64,000 nt of DNA. Source: Setophaga petechia. Lineage: Eukaryota; Chordata; Aves; Passeriformes; Parulidae. The notes under the pieces were generated by a model, which was not told the DNA's origin, did no database searches, and saw only the letters and a list, made by a program, of their open reading frames with translations. Below, piece by piece: positions 20,893 through 32,013 of the stretch; the stretch's first letter is position 1; every line of letters starts with the position of its first letter. Location: the NCBI GenBank assembly GCA_024362935.1, contig JANCRA010000067.1, positions 2,731,921 to 2,795,920 of the forward strand. The letters are read 5' to 3'. A program made the translations under genes and the position numbers.

Positions 20893-22640
20893 TGTTTTTC
20901 TTTCAATGCTTTTTATGCTACACGTTGTTTGCAGAGGGAGGAATTAGTTTTTTTTAAAAAATGAACATTTTTGGGGGTTAGGTTCTGTGAAAAATACATA
21001 TTATATGATTGGCTCTTTGCAAATATTAAAAAGAATACTACATATGTTATGTTAGAAATTTATGCTGTATTAATCTAAGTAGTGTGGTGAATATAGTTTT
21101 TAGGCCATAGGTTTTTCTTTCAATGCTATTTATGCCACACATTGTTTGCAGAGGGACGAATGACTTTTTTTTTAAAAAATGAACATTTTTGGGGGTTAGG
21201 TTCTGTGAAAAATACATATTATATGATTGGTTCTTTGCAAATATTAAAATGAATACTACATATGTTATGTTAGAAATTTATGCTGTATTAATCTCTTAAG
21301 TAGTGTGGTGAATATAGTTTTTTGGCCATAGTTTTTCTTTCAATGCTATTTATGCTCAGCATTGTTTTGAGAGGGAGAAATAAGTTTTTTTTTAAATTGA
21401 GGGGGTTTTGGGGGTGAGGTTCTGTGAAAAATGCATATTATATGATTGGCTCTTCGCAAATATTAAAAAGAATACTATATATGCTATGTTAGAAATTTAT
21501 GCTGTATTAATCTAAGTAGTGTGGTGAATATAGTTTTTAGGCCATAGGTTTTTCTTTCAATGCTATTTATGCTACACGTTGTTTGCAGAGGGAGGAATGA
21601 CTTTTTTTTAAAAATGAACATTTTTGGGGGTTAGGTTCTGTGAAAAATGAATATTACATGATTGTCTCTTTGCAAATATTAAAATGAATACTATATGTGT
21701 TATGTTAGAAATTTATGCTGTATTAATCTCTTAAGTAGTGTGGTGAATATAGTGTTTAGGCCATAGGTTTTTCTTTCAATGCTATTTATGCTACACATTG
21801 TTTGCAGAGGGAGGAATGACTTTTTTTTTTAAATGAGCATTTTTGGGGGTTAGGTTCTGTGAAAAATGCATATTATATGATGGACTCTTCGCAAATATTA
21901 AAATGAATACTACATATGTTATGTTAGAAATTTATGCTGTATTAATCTCTTAAGTAGTGTGGTGAATATAGTTTTTGGGCCATAGTTTTTCTTTCAATGC
22001 TATTTATGCTCAGTGTTGTTTTGAGAGGCAGGAATGACTTTTCTTAAAAATGGAAAGGGTTTTGGGGTTAGGCTCTGTGAAAAATGCATATTATATGATT
22101 GGCCCTTTGCAAATATTAAAAAGAATACTATATATGTTATGTTATAAATTTATGCTGTATTAATCTCTTAAGTAGTGTGGTGAATATAGTTTTTAGGCCA
22201 TAGGTTTTTCTTTCAATGCTATTTATGCTACACGTTGTTTGCAGAGGGAGGAATGAGTTTTTTTTTTAAAAATGAACATTTTTGGGGGTTAGGTTCTGTG
22301 AAAAATGAATATTATATGATTCGTTCTTTGCTAATAAAAAATGAATACTATATGTGTTATGTTAGAAAGTTATGCTGGATTAATCTCTTTTAAGTAGTGT
22401 GGTGAATATAGTTTTTGGGCCATAGTTTTTCTTTCAATGCTATTTATGCTCAGTGTTGTTTTGAGAGGGAGGAATAACTTTTTTTAAAAATTGAGGGGTT
22501 TTTTGGGGTTAGGCTCTGTGAAAAATGCATATTATATGATTGGCTCTTTGCAAATATTAAAATGAATACTATATGTGTTATGTTAGAAAGTTATGCTGGA
22601 TTAATCTTTTTTAAGTAGTGTGGTAAATATAGTTTTTAGG
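20893..22640 (+). repeat. Array of eight 219-bp units spanning an LTR junction
   Basis: The word GGYTCTGTGAAAAAT starts at 20981, 21199, 21419, 21634, 21853, 22071, 22292 and 22512, giving a period of 215-221 bp. Each unit has about 94 bp of non-LTR sequence (TTTTTCTTTCAATGCTATTT onward) followed by about 125 bp identical in kind to the 5' end of LTR-F (TGTGAAAAATGCATATTATA onward). The flank part comes in two forms: A (GCTACACGTTGTTTGCAG) and B (GCTCAGTGTTGTTTTGAG), in the order A A B A A B A B. The last unit continues into the complete LTR-F. Confidence 0.95.
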
Positions 22641-23148
22641 CTATAGCATAATATTAAAATAGAAACTATGTGATGTAAGATACTTCTTGTAGCTAGCTCA
22701 AAGAATGGATAAAATAATCCAGAAATTCTTCACACAGAGATAACAGAAACAAGACACCAAGATTTTGAGAGAAGAATTATTGCCTCCTTATTGGGAAAAG
22801 CCAGATTTTGTGGGGACCAAGGTGATTGATTTACAAGATGAGGGGGGAAGTTGACAATAAACAGAAAAATTCATAGTTTGAAAGCAATATTTATTTGTAT
22901 AATGTATGAGATATATGAATATGCAACAGGCCATTGCTTTTAAGGGTTAACCCTTTGTTAGCAAAATGTGTTTCTGTGGCAGTGTCCAGCACCCAGATGT
23001 CCATAATTCTTTGCTTTTTATTGTCCTTTATTGTCCTAACTCTGCTTGTCCAAATTCTTATTGCTCCAATTTTTATCCCTATTTTTATAACTATTTTACT
23101 ACTATTAAACTTCTAAAATTTTGAAACAAGTGATTGGTGTTTTTCACA
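22517..23148 (+). mobile_element. LTR-F complete solo LTR
   Basis: Termini TGTGAAAAA and TTTTTCACA form a perfect 9-bp inverted repeat. The element is flanked by GGCTC at 22512-22516 and 23149-23153, a 5-bp TSD. TATA-like words (GAGATATATG) and an ATTAAA polyadenylation-like signal (about 23103) fit U3-R-U5 order on the plus strand. No internal retroviral sequence adjoins it. The 5-bp TSD fits ERV-L or similar families (inference). Its first 125 bp are repeated seven more times in the upstream array. Confidence 0.88.
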
Positions 23149-23153
23149 GGCTC

Positions 23154-24990
23154 CTTAACATGTCTCATTTCTTCAATTCCTTCAACTGTTTCATCCCCAA
23201 GTCTGACATTTCTGCTTGAGCAATGTGTGTTTTCTGAATATTTTATATCTTGGTTTGAGTGTTACCATACCCACATAATAAATAGGAGCTTCTGGTGGTA
23301 TCACTTTCAAACAATCCAGTTTATGGTGGGATGTGGTCAAGTGAGATGTTAATTTGGCCAAACAGGGTTTTCTGGATGCCACATGAGCCCTCATTCTGCT
23401 CTAGGGCTGCTGTGTCACTTTTGAGTAGATGTAGAAAATGAATGCCTGTGTTTGCATTGAGGTATTTTTCTGAATATAGTTGCTCAAACCATTCCAATGA
23501 GGGAGAAATAATCAGATTTTTAGTACAGTTCTGAGGAAATAGGTTGTTATAACTCAAATTTCAGCATACAATTTTGCTGCTGTGAGATGAGATAGCTCTC
23601 AGGCTGCATTAAAAGACAAAAAAAAAAAAAGGATGAGGGGGGAACCCAGTAGTTTTTGCAAGTATGAATTGGTGACCAATTTCTGATTGAATTTGGAAGA
23701 TCAAATTCCAGGCTGTGTGGAGAACAATGACTGCAAAGAGGAGAGGAAATCACCAGCATTAATTCAATTGCAGCTCCCATTTAAGGGGGGATTAGCACCA
23801 AATCTGTTACAAACCCTTCCTCTGCTATTCCAGGCCTCTTAAAATCTCAGAGGGTCACAGGGTGGGTGCAAAGTTGATTTTTCCTGCAGAGGACTTTGGG
23901 ATGAGGCTGTGGCTGGTGTGGGAAGCAGCACTGGGGTGATGATGGGGAGCAGTCTGTGTGTTGTGGCTGCTGTCAGACACTTTCACCCATTACATGGAGA
24001 CTTCAGGCTGTAAAAGTGGGAATTTTCTGTCTGACTTGAGCAAAAATAGAGTAAAAAAAGCTTTACCAGGTTGGTGCCAAGGACAAGCAGCCTGTAGCTG
24101 TGCTCTGAAGAGACCAAAGATGTCTGGACTCTGTTCTCAGCCTGAAAGATATTTTGTGACTCTTTTGGTGACCCTTTGCAGAAGCCTTTTAATCATTTTG
24201 CCCCTTCAGTCTCCCAGTATAAAACAAGAGTAAGTGTCTCTCTCTTGCTCTCCTTCACTCTTTTCTTCTGGCACCATCTCTTAAGGATGCTACAGCAAGC
24301 CCAGCAACCAAACCCCATCTCAGCAGGACCCCTGATGCTGACATAATTAGGAGAATTAATGGATATTTTCATCCTTGCCTGGAAGTGTTTAATTTTGCAG
24401 CACACTTTGGAAGGGACCTTCAACCAGCAGTGGTTGTTATTTTTTTTTCTGTATCTTTTTAAATATTTCAGTTGTTACCAACTTTTTTGCTTCCAAAGAG
24501 GTTTTGCCAGGTAACTCAGGACATCAGTGCTGGGTGTAAAACTGACCAGCATGGGTGGAAAAACTTCAGGCTGAATGAGCATGGAAATGATGAGGCTTTT
24601 GCTTTCAGGGAAAATGTGCTATTTATTGCACAGAAATTTCTAAGTAGCTCTAAGAGCAGCTGTTGAAGCACGTCCTGAAGGGCCAGTGTTACCTCTTGGT
24701 GCTGAAAAATCAGTCCTACCACAAACTGTACTGGACAGACACAGAAATGATGCAAATTCCAGGTATCATCCTCTCAGCAAGGAAGGTTAAATAGCTGCTA
24801 AATACCTAGAAAATGGAAAAAGAATCAATGCAATGGCTTTGTCCTCAGCAGATGTGTATAATTCTGCCTTAGTGTCAATATACTTGTGATAATGAGCTTC
24901 TCTGAATTTCATTTCTATTCCCTCCTAAGTAGCTACCTAAATATATCTTCTTGAAATTGCTTATTCTTAGGGAGTGAGTGCATTCATGGC
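23154..24990. other. Unassigned non-coding sequence
   Basis: No recognised repeat, RNA or exon, apart from an A-run at about 23619-23631 and a T-run at about 24440. Confidence 0.45.
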
Positions 24991-25067
24991 TCTAACGTAT
25001 GGGGTCAGTCTGATTTCTTGTCCTTGTTTTAAAATTACTCAGAAAAAATTGGAATAATGGCTCCACC

Positions 25068-25442
25068 TTTCTACAAGGACGTGCTGAGAGAGTTGGGAGG
25101 ATTCAGCCTGAGGAAGAGAAGGTTCCAGGGAGACCTTGGAGATCTTTTCAGAGCCTAAAGGGGCTCCAGGAGAGCTGGAGAGGGACCTGGGACAAGGGAA
25201 TGGAGTGATGGGGGAAAGGCTTCACAATAAAAGAGGAGAGGTTTAGATGAGGTGTTAGGGGGAAATTCCTCAGTGTGAAGGTGGTGGGACACAGAAGCTG
25301 TGGCTGCCCCTGGATCCCTGGAAGTGCCCAAGACCAGGCTGGACAGGGCTTGGAGCAGCCTGGGATGGTGAAAGGTGTCCCTGATGGTGGCAGGGAGTGG
25401 AGCAAATGAGTCTTTAACCTTCCAACCAACTGTTCTGGGAGC
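25068..25442 (+). mobile_element. CR1 LINE 3' region (plus)
   Basis: From CACCTTTCTACAAGGACGTG and GAGAGTTGGGAGGATTCAGC, through AAAGAGGAGAGGTTTAGATG, CAGAAGCTGTGGCTGCCCCT, GGATCCCTGGAAGTGCCCAA and GGTGTCCCTGATGGTGGCAG, to TTCCAACCAACTGTTCTGGG. Ordered CR1 blocks, longer upstream than most copies here. Confidence 0.93.
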
Positions 25443-25625
25443 AAACAGTCAATAATTCAAGGACTGGCTCTGTCAGTGTTCCTAGGGAAATGCCCTGGTA
25501 CTGACACAAACAAGACAGCTGTGGGCCACCTGGGCCACTCTTCCAAGAGGAGCTGGCAGCAGGGACAAAATTAACAGCTTTTAAGTAGCAGTTAAGCTTT
25601 TTCAAGGTTCAGACTCACCATAATC

Positions 25626-26020
25626 TGTGGGAGTGTTTGCAGGGGTCCCAGGATGAGGGAAGAGATGAGAATCTTGGCTCCATGTTTCTGAAGGCTGATT
25701 TATTATTTTATGACATGTATTATATTAAAAGAAAATGATATATTAAAATTATACTAAAATAATAGAAGAAAGGATTTCATCAGAAGGCTTGAAAGGAATA
25801 AAAAGGAATGGAATAAAATCTTGTGGCTGACCAGAGTCTGAGACAGCTGGACTGTGATTTGCCATTAATTAAAAACAATCACATGAGACCAATCAAAGAT
25901 GCACCTGTTGCATTCCACAGCAAAAGATAATTATTGTTTTTCTTTTCCTCTGAGACCTCTCATCTTCTTAGGAGAAAAAAATCCTAATGAAAGGATTTTC
26001 CATAAAATATGTCTGTGACA
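25626..26020 (-). mobile_element. LTR-A solo LTR, copy 6 (minus)
   Basis: On the minus strand TGTCACAGACATATTTTATG to GTTTGCAAACACTCCCACA-like end. Perfect 6-bp TSD ATAATC at 25620-25625 and 26021-26026. AATAAATCAGCCTTCAGAAA carries the AATAAA signal. Contains GGTGCATCTTTGATTGGTCT. No internal proviral sequence. Confidence 0.95.
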
Positions 26021-26567
26021 ATAATCTTTCCCAGCAATCCCATCTTACAGTGGATTTGGATCATGGTGAGTCCCAATCCAGATGTTCACCCAACCTTACC
26101 CTGGTTAGATGCACAAATTTAAGGTCATGTTCCCCTCCAGGTGGTTCCTCACAGTGGGACACACGTCAGATGCAGGACCCCAGCTGTCTGCTCTGCATTA
26201 TTCTTTTACTTTGCACATGTTTCTCATCCATTTCTGGTTTTAAAAAAATAATACTGTGCACTTATGGCTGAAAGGCACATGGGAAGTTGGAGTTCATGAA
26301 CTTAAGCTGATACAAAAAGTAGGATGGAAAGTTAAGAATCAAGGTGATGATGGGGAAGTTGTTGGAGTGTAATTTGGGAAACTGAGCTAATTCTTGATCT
26401 GTTGCTGCCAGGAATGAGTGTAGAGGAACCCCCTAACTCTGCATCTTGTGGTTTTTCATAGCAACAAAAATAGCCTTGTTTTATTTTATCTGGAGTCTGT
26501 CTTATCTAATGGGTTTCTCAATTGATAAAGCTGGAGCCTCAACACATCTGTGGTCATCATTTGAAAA

Positions 26568-26705
26568 ATCATTAAACTCTTTGGGTTGGAAGTGACCCTT
26601 AGAGTGTCTGTTCCCAAAATCTTGCCCAGAGCAGCGCTGGCTTCCATCCCAGACAAGGCTGCCCAAGGTTTTAGTGCAGTCCTGAAAGTCTCCAGTGATG
26701 GATTG
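26568..26705 (-). mobile_element. CR1 fragment (minus)
   Basis: TCTTTGGGTTGGAAGTGACC, CCCAAAATCTTGCCCAGAGC and GACAAGGCTGCCCAAGG correspond to CR1 sequence on the minus strand. It abuts a plus-strand CR1 fragment starting near 26735. Confidence 0.75.
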
Positions 26706-26734
26706 CTGGTTGAACATTGTGGTTGAACATTGGA

Positions 26735-26905
26735 ATACATTGGTTCAAGAGGTTGTGGAGCTTCTGTCTTTGCAAATATTCAAAACCCATCTGAACACGG
26801 TCCTGGGCAAGCTGCTGTCCCTGCTTAAAAAAATAAAGGGTTTGGGCTAGAAGGTCTTGAGAAATCCCTGCTGATCCCAACCAATCCATGATTCTGTGGG
26901 GTTTC
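26735..26905 (+). mobile_element. CR1 LINE 3' end (plus)
   Basis: Ordered blocks GAGGTTGTGGAGCTTCTGTC, AACCCATCTGAACACGGTCC, GGGCAAGCTGCTGTCCCTGC, GGTTTGGGCTAGAAGGTCTT and CCAATCCATGATTCTGTG. Head to head with the minus-strand CR1 at 26568-26705. Confidence 0.88.
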
Positions 26906-27355
26906 ACAGCCTCTCAGAGGCTCTGTTCCCATGCTCCACCACGGTCACGGCAAAACCAGTTTTCATTTTTCAGCTGGGAGTTTGCCTCCCTTCACCCTGT
27001 AGCTGCTGTTTCATGTCCATCTGCTGTGCCCTGCTCAGCAGTCTGGTTCCTCATCTTTATTTTCCCCAACCTGAGAGTTAAAGGAAGTCATTTACATCCC
27101 CCTTGGCCTTCTCCAGGCTGAAATAACTCTCCTAGGCTCTCCTCATCCATCGCATCCCCCAGGCTGGTAGACCCCAAACCACCTTCATGTGCCTCACTCA
27201 AATTTCTCAACATCTTCTTTGTGCACAAGGAACGTTCCAGAAGTTGTGTGCCACATGGAAAGGAATAATAACTTTGCACAGCCTTCCCAAAGCAGGCAGC
27301 ATTTTACCTGAGCATCATTTGCTGTCCCTGTACCTGTCAAATCCTGAGATGTGAG

Positions 27356-27869
27356 TGTGGTGCTTGTGAGGTCCCCAGGGCGAGGGGAGAGATGAGAATC
27401 TGACTCCATGTTCTCAGAAGGCTGATATATTATATTATATTATATTATATTATATTATATTATATTATATTATATTATATTATATTATATTATATTATAT
27501 TATATTATATTATATTATATTATATTATATTATATTATATTATATTATATTATATTATATTATATTATAATCTAAAACTATACTAAAGGAAGAGAAAGGA
27601 TACATCAGGAGGTTTAACAGGAATGATAAAAACTCCTGACTCCTCAGACTCCTACACAGCTGATGGTGATTGGTCATTAATTAAAAACAATTCACATGGA
27701 ACCAATCAAACATTCACCTGTTGGTAAACAATGTCCAAGCCACATTCCAGAGCAGCAAACACAGCAGCAGCAATCAGATAATTCTTGTTTTCATTCCTCC
27801 CTGGGGCTTCTCAGCTTCCCAGGAGAAAATCCTGGGCAAAGAGGATTTTTCAGAAGTATCATGGTGACA
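27356..27869 (-). mobile_element. LTR-A solo LTR, copy 7 (minus), expanded
   Basis: Perfect TSD TGTGAG at 27350-27355 and 27870-27875. Family blocks at both ends: CCCAGGGCGAGGGGAGAGAT near the left edge, CAGCTTCCCAGGAGAAAATC and a terminal GGTGACA at the right. A (TTATA)n array at 27424-27569 adds about 120 bp, and the AATAAA expected at its left edge has been converted to ATAATATATCAGCC on the sense strand, so the polyadenylation signal is lost. Confidence 0.94.
27424..27569. repeat. (TATAT)n / (TTATA)n pentanucleotide microsatellite
   Basis: About 28 nearly perfect TTATA units inside LTR-A copy 7. Very pure, so probably young and polymorphic (inference). Confidence 0.98.
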
Positions 27870-27875
27870 TGTGAG

Positions 27876-29401
27876 TTCAAAGGTGGCTGAAGTGAGGTGA
27901 AATCAATCTCCATCTCCATCTCCAAAGGAATAATTGATGCTGGGCTGGGCACAGCTTCTCCTCCATCACTGGCATCTCTCTGGGTGTGCAGGGTTTACCT
28001 GACACACATGGGCAGCCCAAGGCAAAATCCTGATGCTGTCCTGTGACAGCTGCTAGAAAATCCAATATATCCGGAAAACCAGGATGTCATGTTGGCATGA
28101 GGAATCAGAGACAGAGGGAAATTGCTTCCAGCTACGGGCAAGCTCATTTGTAAAACATCTGGAGAAAAAGGAAGAGTAATTTATTTCATTATTTCATTAT
28201 TGTTATTATTATCATTGCTGTTGTTGTCATCATTTCTACAATTACTGTTATTTATTTGGCTGTATCACAATGCTCATTTCTACTGTGCACACCAGAACTA
28301 CTCATGACTTTTTAAATACACCTCCCAGTTGCTCCCACAGCCCACTTTGCCTGGGGTGAATCTGCTTTCTGGGTTAAGCTTTCTTGTCCTGTGAGACAGA
28401 GGGAAGACCTGCAGAAGGGAAATGGATAGATTTGAGAAAGCCAAGCTTGCCCAGCAAAGTAAACTTTTTATATTGCTTCTGGTATTTCAGGAAGGAAAAC
28501 GTTTGGAAACAATTCAGATTCTTCCAGCTGAAAACAATCTCTGCTCAACTCATGGAGGAGTGGGTTGATAAGCACAGACTTCCTTTGGCAACTGCTGTCC
28601 AGTGCCTTGAATGAACACAGAATTTGTGGAGGGATCAAACCAACCTGGAGAATAAACCAGGATGCTAAAACCAGTGGATTGTGGTACTCTTTCATTAGCC
28701 AGGTGGATCTGGTTCCAACCCCCATACCATGGGCTTTAATGCCATTAAGCATTAATCAAAGCACTAAATAGAAGATTGACAATTTCAAAATTAATCAAAT
28801 CTGTTGAATTGTGAAATGTAAGTAATGCTGCAACATTGCATTATTTGCTATATACAGGGAAATGGGGACCTCAGGAATATCACATTTTTAGGCCTGTTTT
28901 CTGTATGTGTGCCCTCAAGACTGTGCTTCCTTTAGGGTATCCATGAGGAGATGTTAGATCAGCCCTCTGGGCCATTATACCAGAATAAAATTGCAAAAGA
29001 TAACCCAGAAAACAACCCCCTGAATTATGGACAGTCTGGAACTGTGGGCAAGCAGGTTCTGACAGGGCTGCCTGTGTGGTTCAGGCTCTTGGGGTCATAC
29101 AAGGATTTTTTAACACACAAGGGCCTGCTGGGGCCAGTGGCCCATTTCCAACATTAATGTGGAGTCCAAGATTATCTGAGGGACTAAAGATCATTTATTC
29201 TCCCCCCACATCTCCAATGTACACACAAGTCCCTGCCACCTGTCCCAGGATCTGCCACTTCCACACAAGAGTTTTAGACCTAGAACTTGAGGGGAAAAGA
29301 TCATAAAGATACCTGCTGGAAGGCAGACCTTAACTCCCAAGTGGCTTCAATATTCTGGGCTTTTCACCTCTTTCTTCTTCAAAAGTGAAAAAATCCAGTC
29401 C
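27876..29401. other. Unassigned non-coding sequence
   Basis: No recognised repeat family. A TTATTATT/CATTATT-rich patch lies at about 28185-28225. Frames are short. Confidence 0.45.
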
Positions 29402-29407
29402 CACCCC

Positions 29408-29835
29408 TGTGGTCACTGATTGTTGCAGGGTCGATGAGGTCCCCAGGGTGAGGTGAGAGATGAGAATTGACTCCAAGTTCTCAGAAGGCTTCTATTCTAT
29501 TCTATTCTATTCTATTCTATTCTATTCTATTCTATTCTATTGATATATTAAAACTATACTAAAGAAAAAGAAAGGATACCTCAGAAGGCTAGAAAAGAAT
29601 GAATAATAAAAACCCGTGACCAACTCCGAGAGCCCAACACAACTGGACTGTGATGGGTCATTAATTAAAAACAATTCATGTGGAACCAATCCAAGATGCA
29701 CCTATTGGTAAGCAACCTCCAAACCACATTCCAAGCAATCAGAAAATTATTGTTTACATTTCTTTTCTGCGGCTTCTCAGCTTCTCAGGAGAAAAATCCT
29801 GGCAAAGGGGTTTTTCATAAAATGTCACAGAGACA
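29408..29835 (-). mobile_element. LTR-A solo LTR, copy 8 (minus)
   Basis: Perfect TSD CACCCC at 29402-29407 and 29836-29841. Minus-strand start TGTCTCTGTGACATTTTATG. Contains the GGTGCATCTTGGATTGGTTC and CTGAGAAGCTGAGAAGCC blocks. A (TTCTA)n array at 29490-29541 has replaced the TTTATTATTTTATGATA stretch, deleting the AATAAA signal. Confidence 0.93.
29490..29541. repeat. (TTCTA)n pentanucleotide microsatellite in LTR-A
   Basis: About ten perfect CTATT units at the same LTR position where copies 5 and 7 carry (ATAAT)n and (TTATA)n. Confidence 0.97.
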
Positions 29836-30274
29836 CACCCCCACCCTAGATTCCAGTGGGGATTCATTCCTGCTGAGATGAAAACAGGCTGCCATGGATT
29901 TGGCTGGAGCTGGGTTTGTCTGTCATTAAGTCTAAATCTGCCCAGAGGTATCTGTGGCACTTAGATGGCAGAGCTCCTTCCTGTCACAGTCTCCTTATCC
30001 AGAGATTGGCCCTCAAAGTAAGGCTGACTGCTCAGGAACTGGTTTAAATACTTATCCATTAGAAAGAGGAATTAAAACTGAATGTTTGGGTGTTCTCAGA
30101 CGTCTGAGAAATTATACAAAGCCAGAAAATTCTTCAGTCTCTGACGCAGAATAAAAGATTAAGGAACTCTTAGTACAGACGTGGTGAACTGCAGGGATAC
30201 ATTAACATGAAATATACAGGAGCTGATCTTCATCTGGAAAACCTAGATATGGCTCCACTGGGTTTTGGGGAGCT

Positions 30275-30452
30275 GCTTCCATCACCTAAGATCCAAATCA
30301 GGCTTGATAGAGGCTGGGGTACAGGTTTTGTACCCAGGAGGTGTCTGAGGGACCACGTTGGGTGATGTTAAAGCAATAAATTCAAGCCCACAGTGACTCT
30401 TTGTGGTTGTGGCTCTTCCAGGAGAAAGGTGGGAGATGCTGCACAAATCTTT
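30275..30452 (+). repeat. Unit 1 of a 178-bp tandem duplication
   Basis: Begins GCTTCCATCACCTAAGATCC and ends GGGAGATGCTGCACAAATC. Unit 2 starts immediately at 30453. The two are roughly 90% alike by eye. Confidence 0.92.
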
Positions 30453-31035
30453 GCTTCCATCAGCTAAGATCTAAATCAGGTTTGATAGAGGATGGGGCAC
30501 AGGTTTTGTGTGGTGGTGTTCACAGGGGTACCAGGATGAGGGAAGAGACAAAAATCTTGACTCCATGTTTCAGAAGGATGATTTATTATTTTATGATATA
30601 TATTATATAATATTATATTGATATATTAAACTACACTAAAAGAATAGAAGAAAGGATTCATCTGAAAGCTAACAAGGAATAGAAAAGAATGGAATGATAA
30701 TAAAATCTTGTGACTGACCAGAGAGTCTGAGCCAGCTGGACTGTGATTGGCCATTAATTAAAAACAACCACATAAGCCAAATCACAGATGCACCTGTTGC
30801 ATTCCACAGCAGCAGATAATTATTGTTTGCATTTTGTTTCTGAGGCCTCTCAGCTTCTTAGGAGAAAAGATCCTAGCAAAAGGATTTCTCATAAAATAAG
30901 TCCATGACAGTTTTGTACCCAGGAGGTGTCAGAGGGGCCATGTTGGGTGATGGTTAAAGCAATAAATTCAACCCCACAGTGACTCTTTGTGTTTCTGGCT
31001 CTTCCAGGAGCAAGGTGGGAGAAGCTGCACAAATC
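30453..31035 (+). repeat. Unit 2 of the tandem duplication, split by LTR-A
   Basis: Left part 30453-30508 (GCTTCCATCAGCTAAGATCT to GGGGCACAGGTTTTG) and right part 30910-31035 (GTTTTGTACCCAGGAGGTGT to GAAGCTGCACAAATCA) together match unit 1. The LTR-A at 30509-30909 sits between them with its TSD GTTTTG, so the duplication came before the insertion. Confidence 0.92.
30509..30909 (-). mobile_element. LTR-A solo LTR, copy 9 (minus)
   Basis: Perfect TSD GTTTTG at 30503-30508 and 30910-30915. Minus-strand start TGTCATGGACTTATTTTATG, end GTGAACACCACCACA. AATAAATCATCCTTCTGAAA carries AATAAA. The uninterrupted sister unit at 30275-30452 gives the pre-insertion sequence, which fixes both ends to the base. 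Confidence 0.97.
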
Positions 31036-32008
31036 AGTGGTGCTGCAGTTTCTGACCTGTGCAAATCAAAGGATGGTGCCCTTTGCTTGAGGGCTGTCTT
31101 TGAAGTCTCCTGATAAAAAGACAGCTTACAAAAATTAAATGACATTATCATTTCTTTCTCATAGTGTGTGAACACCTAAAAAACTTCAACATGTGAATAT
31201 CACGTGTAGCTTGAACACTTGCAGTGGTTTTGAAATTTATACGAAAAGCAGGAAAAAACTGATCAACTTTGGGGGCTAGAGCTCTTGGAATTAAGAATAC
31301 TCCACAAGATTTAAAATCCCTGACTTTGTCAGACTCTCTTCTTACATCAGACTTGTGTATTTTGTGCAGTTCTGTACTTACAGTACAAATTTGAGATTAC
31401 ATTGAAGAGATGAGATTGTTTCATTGTTGTTGAGGTTTTTTTTACTCATTTATGGAGCCCATAGTTGCTCTGACCATAATCAAAACCCACCATGACATTT
31501 CTAAATACACTTCAGCAAAACAATCCTGAAAACAATATGCTCCTGGTGCTGATTAAAGCCAAGCTCAGGTAATCCCAATTAACCCCATCACCAGAACCTG
31601 CAGGGCACTGCCTTGTGGCAACCAGGTCCCATTTTTTTCTCTCCAGCAGCCTCAACTGAGCTGCCAAGAGTAACCTCAGTTCCCATCCATCAGAGGTGGA
31701 ACAGCAGCCCTCTGCCCTTGGCTTTTTGCCTCCTCAGCTGAGCGTGGCATCGAGCCAAACCTAACAAACAGAAAGATTTGAGCCAGGAAATAAACACAAA
31801 ATAGACCCTGCTGTTGCTGCAGGATGAAGAGGTGCTCAGCCATCCCAGCCACGTGTGGCACTGCTGGGGACAGTCCCCGAGCTGGTCTGCCTGCAGGAGC
31901 AGGTGTGGGGCAGTGGACAGTGCCTGGCAGCTTTGAGGAACAGCCACCAAGTGTCTCCTGTGCCAAGCTGCTCCCATCACCATCCAATGGGTCATTTTGG
32001 GATGGAGA
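31036..32008. other. Unassigned non-coding sequence
   Basis: No repeat family recognised. It becomes GC-richer toward the LTR-D at 32014. No exon supported. Confidence 0.45.
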
Positions 32009-32013
32009 GCTGC

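Noticed and set aside
20893..22640. CRISPR array
   Set aside because: Units are about 219 bp with no short repeat and unique-spacer pattern, and the sequence is avian in character.
29408..30909. A short provirus with two same-orientation LTR-A copies
   Set aside because: Each copy has its own different perfect TSD (CACCCC and GTTTTG), and the 0.67 kb between them contains a tandem-duplicated unique sequence, not retroviral sequence.
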